Shown piece after piece: positions 9,420-18,790 of a DNA stretch of 64,000 bases. The notes under the pieces were generated by a model. The model ran no database searches and was not told the origin of the DNA. It saw only the letters and a program-made list of their open reading frames with translations. Source of the DNA: Phaeobacter cretensis (lineage in GTDB: Bacteria; Pseudomonadota; Alphaproteobacteria; Rhodobacterales; Rhodobacteraceae). The stretch's first letter is position 1. Each line of letters starts with the position of its first letter. Both the position numbers and the translations under genes were made by a program. The DNA is taken from positions 186,001 to 250,000 of the forward strand of contig NZ_JBKBEU010000001.1 in assembly GCF_047372505.1 (NCBI RefSeq). The letters are read 5' to 3'.

Positions 9420-10433
9420 ATGGCTGCGAGAAAAAGTGTCAAGAAACCAAACGTTTCTGCCGAAGAGCTGACCGAATACTACCGCGAGATGCTTCTGATA
9501 AGGCGATTCGAGGAAAAAGCTGGCCAGCTTTATGGCATGGGTCTGATTGGCGGCTTCTGCCATCTCTACATCGGTCAGGAAGCGGTTGTTGTCGGTCTCG
9601 AAGCCGCCGCCAGCGAAGGTGACAAACGTGTGACCTCCTACCGCGACCACGGCCATATGCTGGCCTGTGGCATGGACCCCAACGGTGTGATGGCCGAGTT
9701 GACCGGCCGCGAAGGTGGCTATTCCAAAGGCAAAGGCGGGTCCATGCATATGTTCTCGAAAGAGAAACATTTCTATGGTGGCCACGGCATCGTTGGCGCG
9801 CAGGTGCCTCTGGGGGCAGGACTGGCCTTCTCCGACAAATACAAAGGCAACGATCGCGTGACCTTCGCCTATTTCGGCGATGGCGCAGCCAACCAGGGTC
9901 AGGTCTATGAGACCTACAATATGGCGCAGCTCTGGGATTTGCCGGTCGTTTTCGTGATCGAGAACAACCAATACGCCATGGGCACCTCGGTACAGCGCTC
10001 CACCAAGTCGCCTGCGTTGTGGAAACGCGGCGAAGCCTACGGCATCAAGGGTGAAGAAGTGGATGGTATGGACGTGCTGGCGGTAAAAGATGCCGGCGAA
10101 CGCGCCGTCGCCCACTGCCGTGCGGGCAAAGGCCCTTATATCCTTGAGGTTAAAACCTACCGGTATCGCGGCCATTCCATGTCCGACCCCGCCAAGTACC
10201 GCACCCGTGAAGAGGTGCAGAAAATGCGCGAGGAACGAGACCCCATCGAACAGGTTCGCGACATGCTGTTGACCGGCAAACACGCGACCGAAGATGATCT
10301 CAAGGCGATCGACAAAGAGATCAAGGACATCGTCAACAAATCCGCAGACTTCTCCAAAGAGAGCCCCGAACCGGCGCTCGAGGAACTCTGGACCGATATT
10401 TATGCGGATAACCTGCCGCAAGAAACCGCCTGA
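9420..10433 (+). CDS. pdhA: Pyruvate dehydrogenase E1 component, alpha subunit
   Basis: The protein has 337 residues. With the beta subunit it forms the thiamine-diphosphate enzyme that decarboxylates pyruvate and acetylates the lipoyl arm of E2. The diphosphate/Mg motif runs from GDGAANQG (GDG at 153-155) to ENNQYAMG. The phosphorylation-loop region YRYRGHSMSDPAKYR, as in mitochondrial-type E1 alpha, is also present. The start follows GGGGGAG. It heads a tight operon with pdhB (16-base gap) and pdhC (12-base gap), preceded by two inverted repeats. Confidence 0.97.
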   Translation: MAARKSVKKPNVSAEELTEYYREMLLIRRFEEKAGQLYGMGLIGGFCHLYIGQEAVVVGLEAAASEGDKRVTSYRDHGHMLACGMDPNGVMAELTGREGGYSKGKGGSMHMFSKEKHFYGGHGIVGAQVPLGAGLAFSDKYKGNDRVTFAYFGDGAANQGQVYETYNMAQLWDLPVVFVIENNQYAMGTSVQRSTKSPALWKRGEAYGIKGEEVDGMDVLAVKDAGERAVAHCRAGKGPYILEVKTYRYRGHSMSDPAKYRTREEVQKMREERDPIEQVRDMLLTGKHATEDDLKAIDKEIKDIVNKSADFSKESPEPALEELWTDIYADNLPQETA

Positions 10434-10449
10434 GGGGACGTAACAAGAT

Positions 10450-11823
10450 ATGGCAACTGAAATCCTGATGCCCGCCCTGTCGCCGACCATGGAGGAAGGC
10501 ACGCTGGCCAAATGGCTGGTCAAAGAGGGCGATACCGTAAATTCCGGCGATATCCTTGCAGAGATCGAAACCGACAAGGCAACGATGGAGTTCGAGGCCG
10601 TTGACGAAGGTGTCATCGGCGCGATCCTGATCCCCGAGGGTACCGAAAACGTGAAGGTCAACGCCGCAATCGCCGTTCTGGTCGAAGAGGGCGAGAGCTA
10701 CGACGCCAGTGCGGCCCCTGCCCCGGCCAACCAAGCGTCCGCGGCAGAGGCACCTTCGGCGCCCGCCGCTCCGGTCGCTGCTGCCGCGGCCCCAGCAGCC
10801 CCTGAGGTGGATGAAACCCCTGATTGGCCTGAAGGCACCGAAGTTGTGCAGACAACCGTGCGCGAAGCGCTGCGGGATGCCATGGCAGAGGAAATGCGCG
10901 GCGACGAAGACGTCTTCCTGATGGGCGAAGAAGTCGCCGAATATCAGGGCGCTTACAAAATCTCCCAGGGTCTTCTGGATGAATTCGGCGCGAAGCGTGT
11001 GATAGATACCCCAATCACCGAACACGGCTTTGCCGGCATCGCCACCGGTGCTGCCTTTGGTGGTCTGCGCCCGATCGTTGAGTTCATGACCTTCAACTTC
11101 GCCATGCAGGCGATTGACCACATCATCAACTCCGCCGCAAAGACATTGTATATGTCTGGTGGCCAGATGGGCGCGCCCATGGTGTTCCGCGGCCCCAATG
11201 GCGCGGCTGCCCGCGTCGGTGCCCAGCACAGCCAGGATTACGCCGCCTGGTACATGCAGATCCCCGGCCTGAAGGTGGCAATGCCCTACTCTGCCTCCGA
11301 CGCCAAAGGCCTGATGAAAACCGCAATCCGCGACAACAACCCGGTGATTTTCCTCGAGAACGAGATTCTCTACGGCAAGTCCTTCGAAGTGCCAAAACTG
11401 GATGATTACACCGTTCCCTTTGGCAAGGCCCGTATCTGGCGCGAAGGCTCCGACGTCACCATCGTCTCCTTTGGCATCGGCATGACCTATGCGCTGGAAG
11501 CGGCGGAGAAACTGGCCGAGGATGGCATCAACGCCGAGGTCATCGACCTGCGCACCTTGCGCCCGATGGACACCGGCTCCATCATCAAATCGGTGATGAA
11601 GACCAACCGTCTGGTCACCGTCGAGGAAGGCTGGCCGCAGGGATCCGTCGGCAGCTATATCTCCTCTGTTGTGATGCAGGAGGCGTTTGATTACCTCGAC
11701 GCACCAGTGATCAACTGCACCGGCAAGGACGTCCCCATGCCCTATGCTGCCAATCTCGAAAAACACGCGCTGGTCACCACAGATGAGGTGATCGAAGCAG
11801 TGAAACAAGTGACCTACCGGTAA
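10450..11823 (+). CDS. pdhB: Pyruvate dehydrogenase E1 component, beta subunit, with N-terminal lipoyl domain
   Basis: The protein has 457 residues, longer than a plain E1 beta (about 325-330). The extra part is an N-terminal lipoyl domain (1-80) with the lipoylated Lys in ETDKATMEFEAVDEG, followed by an Ala/Pro linker (about 82-125). The transketolase-type E1 beta core follows, with MGEEVAEYQGAYKISQGLL, the C-terminal transketolase domain and VTVEEGWPQGSVG. An E1 beta with its own lipoyl domain is characteristic of many alphaproteobacteria. Confidence 0.97.
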   Translation: MATEILMPALSPTMEEGTLAKWLVKEGDTVNSGDILAEIETDKATMEFEAVDEGVIGAILIPEGTENVKVNAAIAVLVEEGESYDASAAPAPANQASAAEAPSAPAAPVAAAAAPAAPEVDETPDWPEGTEVVQTTVREALRDAMAEEMRGDEDVFLMGEEVAEYQGAYKISQGLLDEFGAKRVIDTPITEHGFAGIATGAAFGGLRPIVEFMTFNFAMQAIDHIINSAAKTLYMSGGQMGAPMVFRGPNGAAARVGAQHSQDYAAWYMQIPGLKVAMPYSASDAKGLMKTAIRDNNPVIFLENEILYGKSFEVPKLDDYTVPFGKARIWREGSDVTIVSFGIGMTYALEAAEKLAEDGINAEVIDLRTLRPMDTGSIIKSVMKTNRLVTVEEGWPQGSVGSYISSVVMQEAFDYLDAPVINCTGKDVPMPYAANLEKHALVTTDEVIEAVKQVTYR

Positions 11824-11835
11824 GGAGAGACAGCG

Positions 11836-13152
11836 ATGCCCACAGAAATCCTGATGCCCGCGCTTTCTCCGACAATGGAGGAAGGCACGCTCGCCAAATG
11901 GCTCGTGAAGGAAGGCGACAGCGTCGCCTCCGGCGATCTCTTGGCGGAGATAGAAACCGACAAGGCGACGATGGAATTCGAAGCCGTGGATGAAGGCACC
12001 ATCGGCAAGATCCTGATCCCCGAAGGTAGCGAAGGCGTGAAGGTCAACAGCCCCATCGCCGTGCTGCTGGAAGACGGTGAAAGCGCTGATGACATAGGTG
12101 CAGCCGGTGCTGCTCCTGCTACATCCGCCCCTACAGCCGAAGCCACACCGGACGTAGCCCCGACCGCTCCAGTGGTCAAAACAGATGCGGCGCAACCTGC
12201 CCCCGCCGCCCCACAAGGTGTTGATGGAAAACGCATTTTTGCCTCGCCTTTGGCACGACGTATCGCGGCCGACAAAGGCCTGGACCTGGCCCAGCTGAAC
12301 GGTTCCGGCCCCCGTGGTCGCATCGTTAAGGCTGATGTGGAAAGCGCCAAACCGCAGACCGCCGCCCCGGCAGCAGTCGCTCCGGCAACCGCCGCAGCCC
12401 CAGCCGCAGCTGCCTCCACAGGTCCATCTGCAGATCAGGTCGCACGCATGTACGAAGGCCGAGACTTTGAAGAAGTCAAACTAGATGGAATGCGCAAAAC
12501 CATCGCAGCACGCCTGAGCGAAGCCAAGCAAACCGTGCCGCATTTCTACCTGCGCCGCGATATCCAGCTGGATGCATTGCTGAAATTCCGCTCGCAGCTC
12601 AACAAGCAACTGGAAGCGCGCGGCGTCAAACTTTCGGTCAATGACTTCATCATCAAGGCCTGTGCCCTGGCGTTGCAGGCTGTGCCGGATGCCAATGCCG
12701 TCTGGGCTGGTGATCGGGTGCTGAAGATGTCTTCCTCAGACGTGGCCGTAGCCGTGGCAATCGAAGGTGGCTTGTTCACCCCGGTTCTGCAGGATAGTGA
12801 CACGAAATCACTCTCGACCCTCTCGACCGAGATGAAAGACCTCGCCAAACGTGCACGTGATCGCAAACTAGCGCCGCATGAATACCAGGGCGGCTCTTTC
12901 GCGATTTCCAATCTTGGGATGTTCGGTATCGACAATTTCGATGCCATCGTGAACCCACCCCACGCGGGTATCCTAGCCGTCGGTGCTGGCGTCAAGAAAC
13001 CCGTTGTTGGCGCAGATGGCGAGCTGGCCGTGGCCACCGTAATGTCGGTCACAATGTCGGTTGATCACCGTGTGATCGATGGTGCCCTTGGCGCAGAGCT
13101 GTTGAACGCTATCAAGGACAATCTGGAAAATCCGATGATGATGCTGGCCTAA
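11836..13152 (+). CDS. pdhC: Dihydrolipoamide acetyltransferase (pyruvate dehydrogenase E2)
   Basis: The protein has 438 residues. Domain order: lipoyl domain (1-80, same ETDKATMEFEAVDEG motif as pdhB), Ala/Pro linker, peripheral subunit-binding domain (about 135-170, ASPLARRIAADKGLDL), second linker, and the catalytic trimerising core (about 200-438) with the active-site motif DHRVIDGALGA. It transfers the acetyl group from the lipoyl arm to CoA. A strong terminator follows directly, so the E3 gene lpd is not part of this transcript and does not occur in the window. Confidence 0.97.
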   Translation: MPTEILMPALSPTMEEGTLAKWLVKEGDSVASGDLLAEIETDKATMEFEAVDEGTIGKILIPEGSEGVKVNSPIAVLLEDGESADDIGAAGAAPATSAPTAEATPDVAPTAPVVKTDAAQPAPAAPQGVDGKRIFASPLARRIAADKGLDLAQLNGSGPRGRIVKADVESAKPQTAAPAAVAPATAAAPAAAASTGPSADQVARMYEGRDFEEVKLDGMRKTIAARLSEAKQTVPHFYLRRDIQLDALLKFRSQLNKQLEARGVKLSVNDFIIKACALALQAVPDANAVWAGDRVLKMSSSDVAVAVAIEGGLFTPVLQDSDTKSLSTLSTEMKDLAKRARDRKLAPHEYQGGSFAISNLGMFGIDNFDAIVNPPHAGILAVGAGVKKPVVGADGELAVATVMSVTMSVDHRVIDGALGAELLNAIKDNLENPMMMLA

Positions 13153-13184
13153 ACCAGCCGCCTACGGCAGACCAACTGATTGGG

Positions 13185-13215
13185 AAGGACCGGATTAACC
13201 TCCGGTCCTTTTTCT
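13185..13215 (+). terminator. Strong terminator of the pdh operon
   Basis: AAGGACCGGA (13185-13194) and TCCGGTCCTT (13201-13210) are exact inverted copies with a six-base loop and a T run. Confidence 0.9.
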
Positions 13216-13290
13216 ATGACAAGCCTGTGGATGGGTTTCAGCATGTTTTCCGGGCTGTGCTGCCATCCAGCAATATGCTTAGGTCCCAGC

Positions 13291-13818
13291 ATGACAAAGC
13301 ACGAAATTCAGACTGATCGGCTTCTGCTCAGAGACTGGAGGCCAGAGGATCACGCCCCGTTTGCAGCGATCTGCGCTGATCCGGATGTCATGCGTTACAT
13401 TGGGAACGGTGCACCCCGTACCGAAGACGCGACCGCTCGATCTATCAGATCGTTCGAAGCCGAGTGGGCCGAACGCGGTTTTGGGCTATTCGCAGTTGAA
13501 TTGCGGGAAACCCGCGAACTCATCGGCTTTACAGGTTTCTCATGGCCCGGCTTTCTGCCGGAAATCCTGCCCTCCGTTGAGATTGGTTGGAGATTTGCCA
13601 AACAAAGCTGGGGGAAAGGCTTCGCAAGCGAATCCGCCAGTGCCGCGTTGTCGTTTGGCGTTGACGAATTGGGCCTTTCAGACATTGTGAGCATTTACCA
13701 AGTCGAAAACACAGCCTCAGCCCGCATAATGCAAAAACTCGGAATGGTCTTTGACCGTAGAACTATTGACCCAACCTGCGGGCGCGAGGTCGAAATCTAT
13801 CGCCTTCTACAGACGTAA
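13291..13818 (+). CDS. GNAT family N-acetyltransferase (RimJ/RimL type)
   Basis: The protein has 175 residues beginning MTKHEIQTDRLLLRDWR, the usual opening of the Acetyltransf_3 group. The frame is open further 5' but those codons lie over the pdh terminator. The acetyl-CoA region includes EIGWRFAKQSWGKGFASESA, and VENTASARIMQKLGM is the typical C-terminal motif. The acceptor is unknown; relatives acetylate protein N-termini, amino acids or small amines. No operon partner is seen. Confidence 0.85.
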   Translation: MTKHEIQTDRLLLRDWRPEDHAPFAAICADPDVMRYIGNGAPRTEDATARSIRSFEAEWAERGFGLFAVELRETRELIGFTGFSWPGFLPEILPSVEIGWRFAKQSWGKGFASESASAALSFGVDELGLSDIVSIYQVENTASARIMQKLGMVFDRRTIDPTCGREVEIYRLLQT

Positions 13819-13999
13819 GCGGAGCGGTCGCCCCAAGATTGATAACACGACTAAATATTCGTCAGAGGCTTTTCAGCCGATCCCTTAATGGATCGCTATA
13901 GGACTGACGTCGCGCGCCGTCAGGTCACGACAAGGCCGCCTAACCTTTGCACCGATTTAAGCAAAGTAACTTTAACCGGTGCAGCTATCTGTCATGTGC

Positions 14000-14962
14000 T
14001 CAAATGACGGTTTCTGGAAGTCCAGGATTGCCAACACAAAAATCATATAGCTCTTTGTAGGCATCCTCGTCCAAAAGCGTATTGAACCGGTAGCGACGCA
14101 ACTCAATGGACTGTGCGCGGAGCGCCTGCAAGCGCCCCCCGGATGCGGCATCAAGAGCGCTCATACGCTCTCGCAGAGCATCGCTCTTTTCAGCCAGCAA
14201 GGTATCTTTCTGATCATTATAATTGCGCCGTTGCCAGTATTTGCGATCGATGGCCCGGTTGGCCTGATGCGCGCTCCCGCGATGCGATTTCAGCACGAAA
14301 CTCGCAGCATCCTTCGTGAGGTAGTGGTTTATTTGTGCCAAAGCGCGCCGCCCTGGGTCTTTTGCACGGAAGTTATGGTGATCGTATGATGAACCAGGCA
14401 TACCGGATCCATTGGAGAGCCTGATAGTCTCCTCCGGCACAAGAGCTTCTCTTGGTCTGTGAATCCCGCATCTGGCAAAACACTTCGGATCAAATAACGA
14501 TTTGAACGGTGCAAAATGTGTGACAATCCGGTTTTCGTGTTCGGCCAATTGGAACGTCTCTACGACCAGATTATCCGAGATTTCAGTTTCCCCAGCACCG
14601 CCGAACTGCTTCCAGTTCAGCATGATCCAATTGCTATCAGGAAGGGCACGATCAAGGTCATCCAGTGTCCCAGCACCCACCTTGATAAGTAGAAACTCAT
14701 CCAGATCCAGCGCCATGACCCGCTTCGCATTTCGGAACTTAGGCCGTTGAGAAGCTCTTTTATACGCACGTACTTGGTGCGCGCCACGCTTGGCCCGATT
14801 GTAGAAATACTCAATTTCACCCATGTCCCGCAGCGTCTTCAGGATCTCATGCGTGAAATCATCCGAGTCATTCTGATAGATGATAATAGTCTCGAACCCG
14901 ATCATCTTGTGATAGGCAACCCATTCGAAGATAGACGGGCCTTCGTTTTTGGCCGTCGCCAC
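14000..14962 (-). CDS. Glycosyltransferase family 2-like protein, 5' end probably frameshifted
   Basis: The frame gives 320 residues from a GTG at 14962, immediately after an in-frame TAA. The protein begins abruptly inside the first conserved strand (ATAKNEGPSIFEWVAYHKMIG), the mark of the Glyco_tranf_2_4-like family. It also has the metal-binding MALDLDEFLL and a basic C-terminal part. The missing lead lies in another frame from ATG at 15086. Removing one A from the AAA run near 14968-14970 joins them as CIVLTLVATAKNEG, matching the family. So the real gene is probably 14000-15086 with a one-base insertion, either a true mutation or a sequencing error. It would transfer a sugar to a surface glycan; the target is unknown. 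Confidence 0.7.
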   Translation of the reverse strand: MATAKNEGPSIFEWVAYHKMIGFETIIIYQNDSDDFTHEILKTLRDMGEIEYFYNRAKRGAHQVRAYKRASQRPKFRNAKRVMALDLDEFLLIKVGAGTLDDLDRALPDSNWIMLNWKQFGGAGETEISDNLVVETFQLAEHENRIVTHFAPFKSLFDPKCFARCGIHRPREALVPEETIRLSNGSGMPGSSYDHHNFRAKDPGRRALAQINHYLTKDAASFVLKSHRGSAHQANRAIDRKYWQRRNYNDQKDTLLAEKSDALRERMSALDAASGGRLQALRAQSIELRRYRFNTLLDEDAYKELYDFCVGNPGLPETVI

Positions 14963-15453
14963 AAGGGTTTAGGACAATGCAGTCTCCCGGAACGCCGATA
15001 GGGAAGCGCGCAAGCACCTCATAACACATCACAATCGGAACCTTACGCAAGTATGCGCAGCAATTCTCTCGATCTATGTCCGCCATAGCAGACGCTTACG
15101 CGAGAGATAACTCAATCATACGGAATTCGCGACCGACAATTCCACACCTCTATCTTGCTACCCAACCACCGCGAATATCTGACATTAGCCGTTTGCGCCC
15201 ACAGATTGCACACCCTGCCCTCCGCACGATACCCACAGGCTCCGTGTTTGGGGACACATTCAAAGCTCAGATATGAGCAAAGCCGCGACATAGATCTATG
15301 ACGTTTGGACTTTCGGACGTCACATTGGAGCCATCTGGACGGATTACGAGTACCTTAAGGTTTCAAATTGTCACCAACCATAGCGTTTCGACAGATGCGT
15401 TGTGAGATGTGCGCCTGGGCGGTTGACTGAACGTCCTCAGATGGCCGGAGGAA

Positions 15454-16994
15454 GCCGATTTCGTTGAACGACCGATGTTGAGGCTTGTTGTCAGCCGGTG
15501 GTTGTCACCATTGGCTTGAGTTTTGCTAGTTTCCGGAGGTTTTGGGCGATGGCGGCGCGTGTAAATTCGTCTTGGACGCCGCATGCACTGCCCGGCAGGC
15601 GATTTGCCGAGCAAATCTGTTGAGAGGGGCCTCGTAATCGTAGCCTGCCCAATCCAAGAATGCGTTTGAGATGTGCGAAGAGCATCTCAACCTTCTTGCG
15701 CCGCGCCTGAGCCTTCGGATTGAACTCTGAGGTGGTGCATTCCCGAGCGAAGTCTCTGACGATCTCGTATTTCTCGCGACGGATACGGCGGGTGTCGGTG
15801 TTGGGGCAGCATTTGGCCTTCGATGGGCAGACCTGACAATCAGATTTGAGAGCACCATAGTTTCGGGCTTTCATGCCACGCATATTTCGAGCGGGATCAG
15901 AATAATTGCGCCGGGTATGACGGAGCTCTTTGCCTTCTGGACAGATGTATCCGTCGATGTCTTCGTCCCATGTGAAGTCCGCCCGAGACCAGGTGCCGTC
16001 CTTGCGTTTAGAGTTATCAAAAACAGGAATGAAGGGGAGAATTTGCCGCTTCAGTGTCAACCAAACGAGGTTGTCAGATGACCCGTATGCGGTATCGGCA
16101 GCGATCCAATCTGGCTTGATGTCAAAGCGCTCTTCTGTGCGGTCAATCATCTTGCGCATAGCACCCACCTCTGCCTGCCGGATCGACCGCGAGCCATCCA
16201 CATCCATGATGATCCCGTGATCTGTGTCGATGAGATAGTTGTCCGAATAGGCAAAGAATGCAGGCCTTTGCGGGCTGCCGTCCACTGGCCAGCTGGATCA
16301 GCATGGGCCGTAAATTTGGGAATGACCTCACTGGCTGCGCCAAAGGCCTCGTCGTCCAGAACGTCGAGATATTCGCGCACCGCGCGCGGCGCATCATTGG
16401 GGTCGATCCCGCGCGCTGCCCAGTCTTCGGGGGTGCTGGAATTCTGCTTCTGAACGTCAGCGCTGATCAAGCTGGCATCCACCGCAAAACCCTGACCGCC
16501 GACAAGCCCTTCCTGCATGCAGCGCGCAACTGTCATCTCGAACACCTGGCGCAACAGATCGCTCTCGCGGAACCGGCCATGACGGGTCTTTGAAAAAGTA
16601 GAGTGATCTGGAATGCGATCCCCTAGATCAAGACGGCAAAACCATCGATACGCTAGGTTCAGATGGACCTCCTCGCAGAGCCGCCGCTCGGACCGGATGC
16701 CGAGGCAATACCCCACCACTAACATCCGGATCAGCAGCTCAGGATCAATGGAAGGGCGACCAGTATGGCTGTAGAAATCGGCCAGATGCGATCGGATGCT
16801 GCTCAGATCGACAAACCGATCAATCGACCGCAACAAGTGATCTCGTGGCACGTGGTCTTCCAGCGAGAACTCGTAAAACAGTGCCGCCTGAGCTTCCTGC
16901 TTGGGTCCCATCATCGCCAATTCTCCCAATCAATAAGAGAATTGAATCAACAGATTATGCCTCGATCAGGTATTAGTTTTTTAACAAAATCAGC
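15454..16994 (-). mobile_element. IS1182-like insertion sequence with related ends
   Basis: The left end GCCGATTTCGTTGAACGA (from about 15454) and the reverse complement of the right end, GCTGATTTTGTTAAAAAA (ending about 16994), match at most positions and enclose one transposase. The size of about 1.5 kb suits the group. Flanking target duplication was not evident. Exact ends are uncertain by a few bases. Confidence 0.65.
15491..16929 (-). pseudogene. IS1182 family transposase, frameshifted
   Basis: The N-terminal half (start at 16929) has the DUF772-type region (RPSIDPELLIRMLVVGYCLG) and GFAVDASLI. The C-terminal half has DTAYGSSDNLVWL and AIAQNLRKLAKL. The halves sit in different frames. 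They meet near 16264, where adding one base restores AARKGPAFFAYSDN, as expected for the family. About 14 unusual residues (SQQICSANRLPGSA) interrupt the RGP..DEF segment near the C-terminus. It is probably inactive unless the frameshift is a sequencing error. Confidence 0.85.
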
Positions 16995-17281
16995 CCAAGG
17001 TCGACATTCATTCAAGGCGCAGCAAATGCTCTGCTGCGGGCGCGAATAATCTGGCCAAACTTCCCGTTAGCGGACCTTCCGGTTTGCTTCTCTTTTCAGG
17101 ACAATGCTGCGCCCGGCATGGATGTCAGTGAAGCGCAGTAAGTGACCTTTGCAAAGTCCGCCTTTCGGCCTGAGAACACAGCCTAAGACCGCTGCGATGC
17201 CGCGTGAAAAGCGGTCATTGATCAGAGGTGCTGCGAAATTTTGGGGTTGGAGGGCGGCAGAGCGGACTCAGCTGCCGTTCG

Positions 17282-17689
17282 CTACTTCAGTCTGAACAGT
17301 ACCTCGCGTTCGCCAGACATGTTGAGATCATCTGTAAAGCCGATTTCTCTGGCATCGCAGCTTTTCAGCAGGTTTCGCATGGGTATGTTGGATGCCTCGG
17401 TAGAGGTGTAAAGCCGAAGCCATTGTGCGGCCAGCCTAGCACCCTCGACTAGGTCGCGACCTATGCCCTGCCTCCGCGATGAGGGGGCCACACAGACAAT
17501 CGAGAGAAGCGGCCACCCCATAAACTCGGAATGAGCGACCTTGGCGTAGCCAACTACCGCACTTTCCAGCGTCGCGACCAAGAGGCTGCCCTGCTGCATG
17601 TCGATCCGTCGATCACCCATAAACTCGTCAAAACCCTTGAGCGCGGGATAATCACTAATGTCACAAGGTCTGATTGTTGATGCGGTCAC
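17282..17689 (-). CDS. GNAT family N-acetyltransferase
   Basis: The protein has 135 residues from a GTG at 17689 with GGAGG six bases upstream; the open frame reaches 17731 but without a ribosome site. The acetyl-CoA-binding segment SIVCVAPSSRRQGIGRDLVEGA carries the Q/RxxGxG/A motif, and TEASNIPMRNLLKSCDA fits the C-terminal helix. The substrate cannot be inferred. It is divergent from the GFA-family gene. Confidence 0.78.
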   Translation of the reverse strand: MTASTIRPCDISDYPALKGFDEFMGDRRIDMQQGSLLVATLESAVVGYAKVAHSEFMGWPLLSIVCVAPSSRRQGIGRDLVEGARLAAQWLRLYTSTEASNIPMRNLLKSCDAREIGFTDDLNMSGEREVLFRLK

Positions 17690-17941
17690 GTGCGCCCTCC
17701 GCAAGTGACTATCAGGCCTAAAAACACGCAATGCAACGACAGCTTGGGGCTCACTGCCGCCGTTGGCCGCGCCAGCGTACCAAACCGGGACTGAAACCAG
17801 AGGTCAAGGTCGGCTGAGCGGGACAAAACACCATTTCGCTGCGACTGTTCCAATGGCCGCTCTTCCAACATAGTTTCATAAGAACATAAGGCTGTTGCGA
17901 AATTGGTTCTCCTACCTAAAATGATCTCAGGAGGAATGCTT

Positions 17942-18358
17942 ATGTTGCCAGAACAGTTCACCGGTGGATGCGCGTGTGGAGCAGTCCGATACACGTCCAA
18001 AGGTGTTGCCCGCTACATGGGGAATTGCCATTGTCGTGATTGCCAGCAGGCTACTGGAAGCGCTTATTTTCCAGCGGTTCTAGTGAAGCAGGCGGATTTC
18101 AAGGTCGAAAAAGGAGAGCCAAAATGGTTCGAGCGCCAAGCTGATAGCGGCCATGCTATGCTTCGTGGCTTCTGCTCTGAATGTGGATCACCGCTGTTTC
18201 TGATCAACAAGGCAAGTGATGGCGCGATGATCCTGTTTGCGGGTAGTTTGGATGATCCGAGCTGGTACGCACCAAGCCGTGACATTTACGTCAAGAGCGC
18301 TCAGCCTTGGGATCAAATGGATCCCAATCTCCCAAAAGCAGATGGAATGCCCACCTGA
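17942..18358 (+). CDS. GFA family (CENP-V/GFA domain) zinc protein
   Basis: The protein has 138 residues. ATG at 17942 is chosen because AGGAGG lies seven bases upstream; an ATG at 17936 would be too close. The zinc cysteines of the fold are present: C10 and C12 (CACG), C29, C31 and C34 (CHCRDC), and C78 and C81 (CSECG). The family is named after glutathione-dependent formaldehyde-activating enzyme, but most members have no proven activity, so no specific reaction is claimed. It is a single gene followed by a repeat-filled spacer. Confidence 0.88.
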   Translation: MLPEQFTGGCACGAVRYTSKGVARYMGNCHCRDCQQATGSAYFPAVLVKQADFKVEKGEPKWFERQADSGHAMLRGFCSECGSPLFLINKASDGAMILFAGSLDDPSWYAPSRDIYVKSAQPWDQMDPNLPKADGMPT

Positions 18359-18395
18359 TTGTCCCATGTTGGCTGCTTTTCGGTATCAGTCGTAA

Positions 18396-18636
18396 GCCGA
18401 CATTCCCGTATGGCGCAGCATTGTTCAAAGAGGGCTCAAAGCCGGCTTGCGGCGGCGCAGCTTCCTGGGCGCGTCTGGACGGTTGGCTGAGCATTGCCAG
18501 GTGGCCGGAGGCAGCCCGAAGAAGACACTCGCACTGCTTGCGGCGATCCCTTCGTCGTTAGGCGGGACGGCCTGCTGCCCTTGACTGACAGCTTTGCCGG
18601 ACTTCGCGCCAATTCACTACGGCTGAATCCACGACG
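18396..18636 (+). repeat. Degenerate dispersed intergenic repeat, copy A
   Basis: This fills most of the 430-base spacer between the GFA and soxF genes. A 26-base core at 18435-18460 matches copy B (21111-21136) at 24 positions. The flanks also align in the same order: GCCGACATT, CAGCCC..AG.AGACACT.GCACT, and a final GGCTGAATCCA-like part. It has no supported coding potential. Confidence 0.6.
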
Positions 18637-18790
18637 GTTTTGGCACACTACAAAAGCCCGTCTTGTTGATTTTCACATCCATTTGATTGATATCTCAGCG
18701 CTTTAGTCGTTGGATCGAAATCAAAATCTGTTGGCGCTTATTTCCCTGAGTTGGATCGGGGCCGGTCCTGAGACCAGCCCCGCGAATTAA

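Noticed and set aside
10333..12216. 627-residue His/Gly-rich ORF opposite pdhB and pdhC
   Set aside because: Antisense of two certain genes; the length comes from GC-rich codon bias, and no motif was found.
17042..17281. Possible further repeat copy or RNA between the IS1182 element and the GNAT gene
   Set aside because: It shares the general look of Roseobacter spacer sequence but no segment aligned convincingly with copies A-D.
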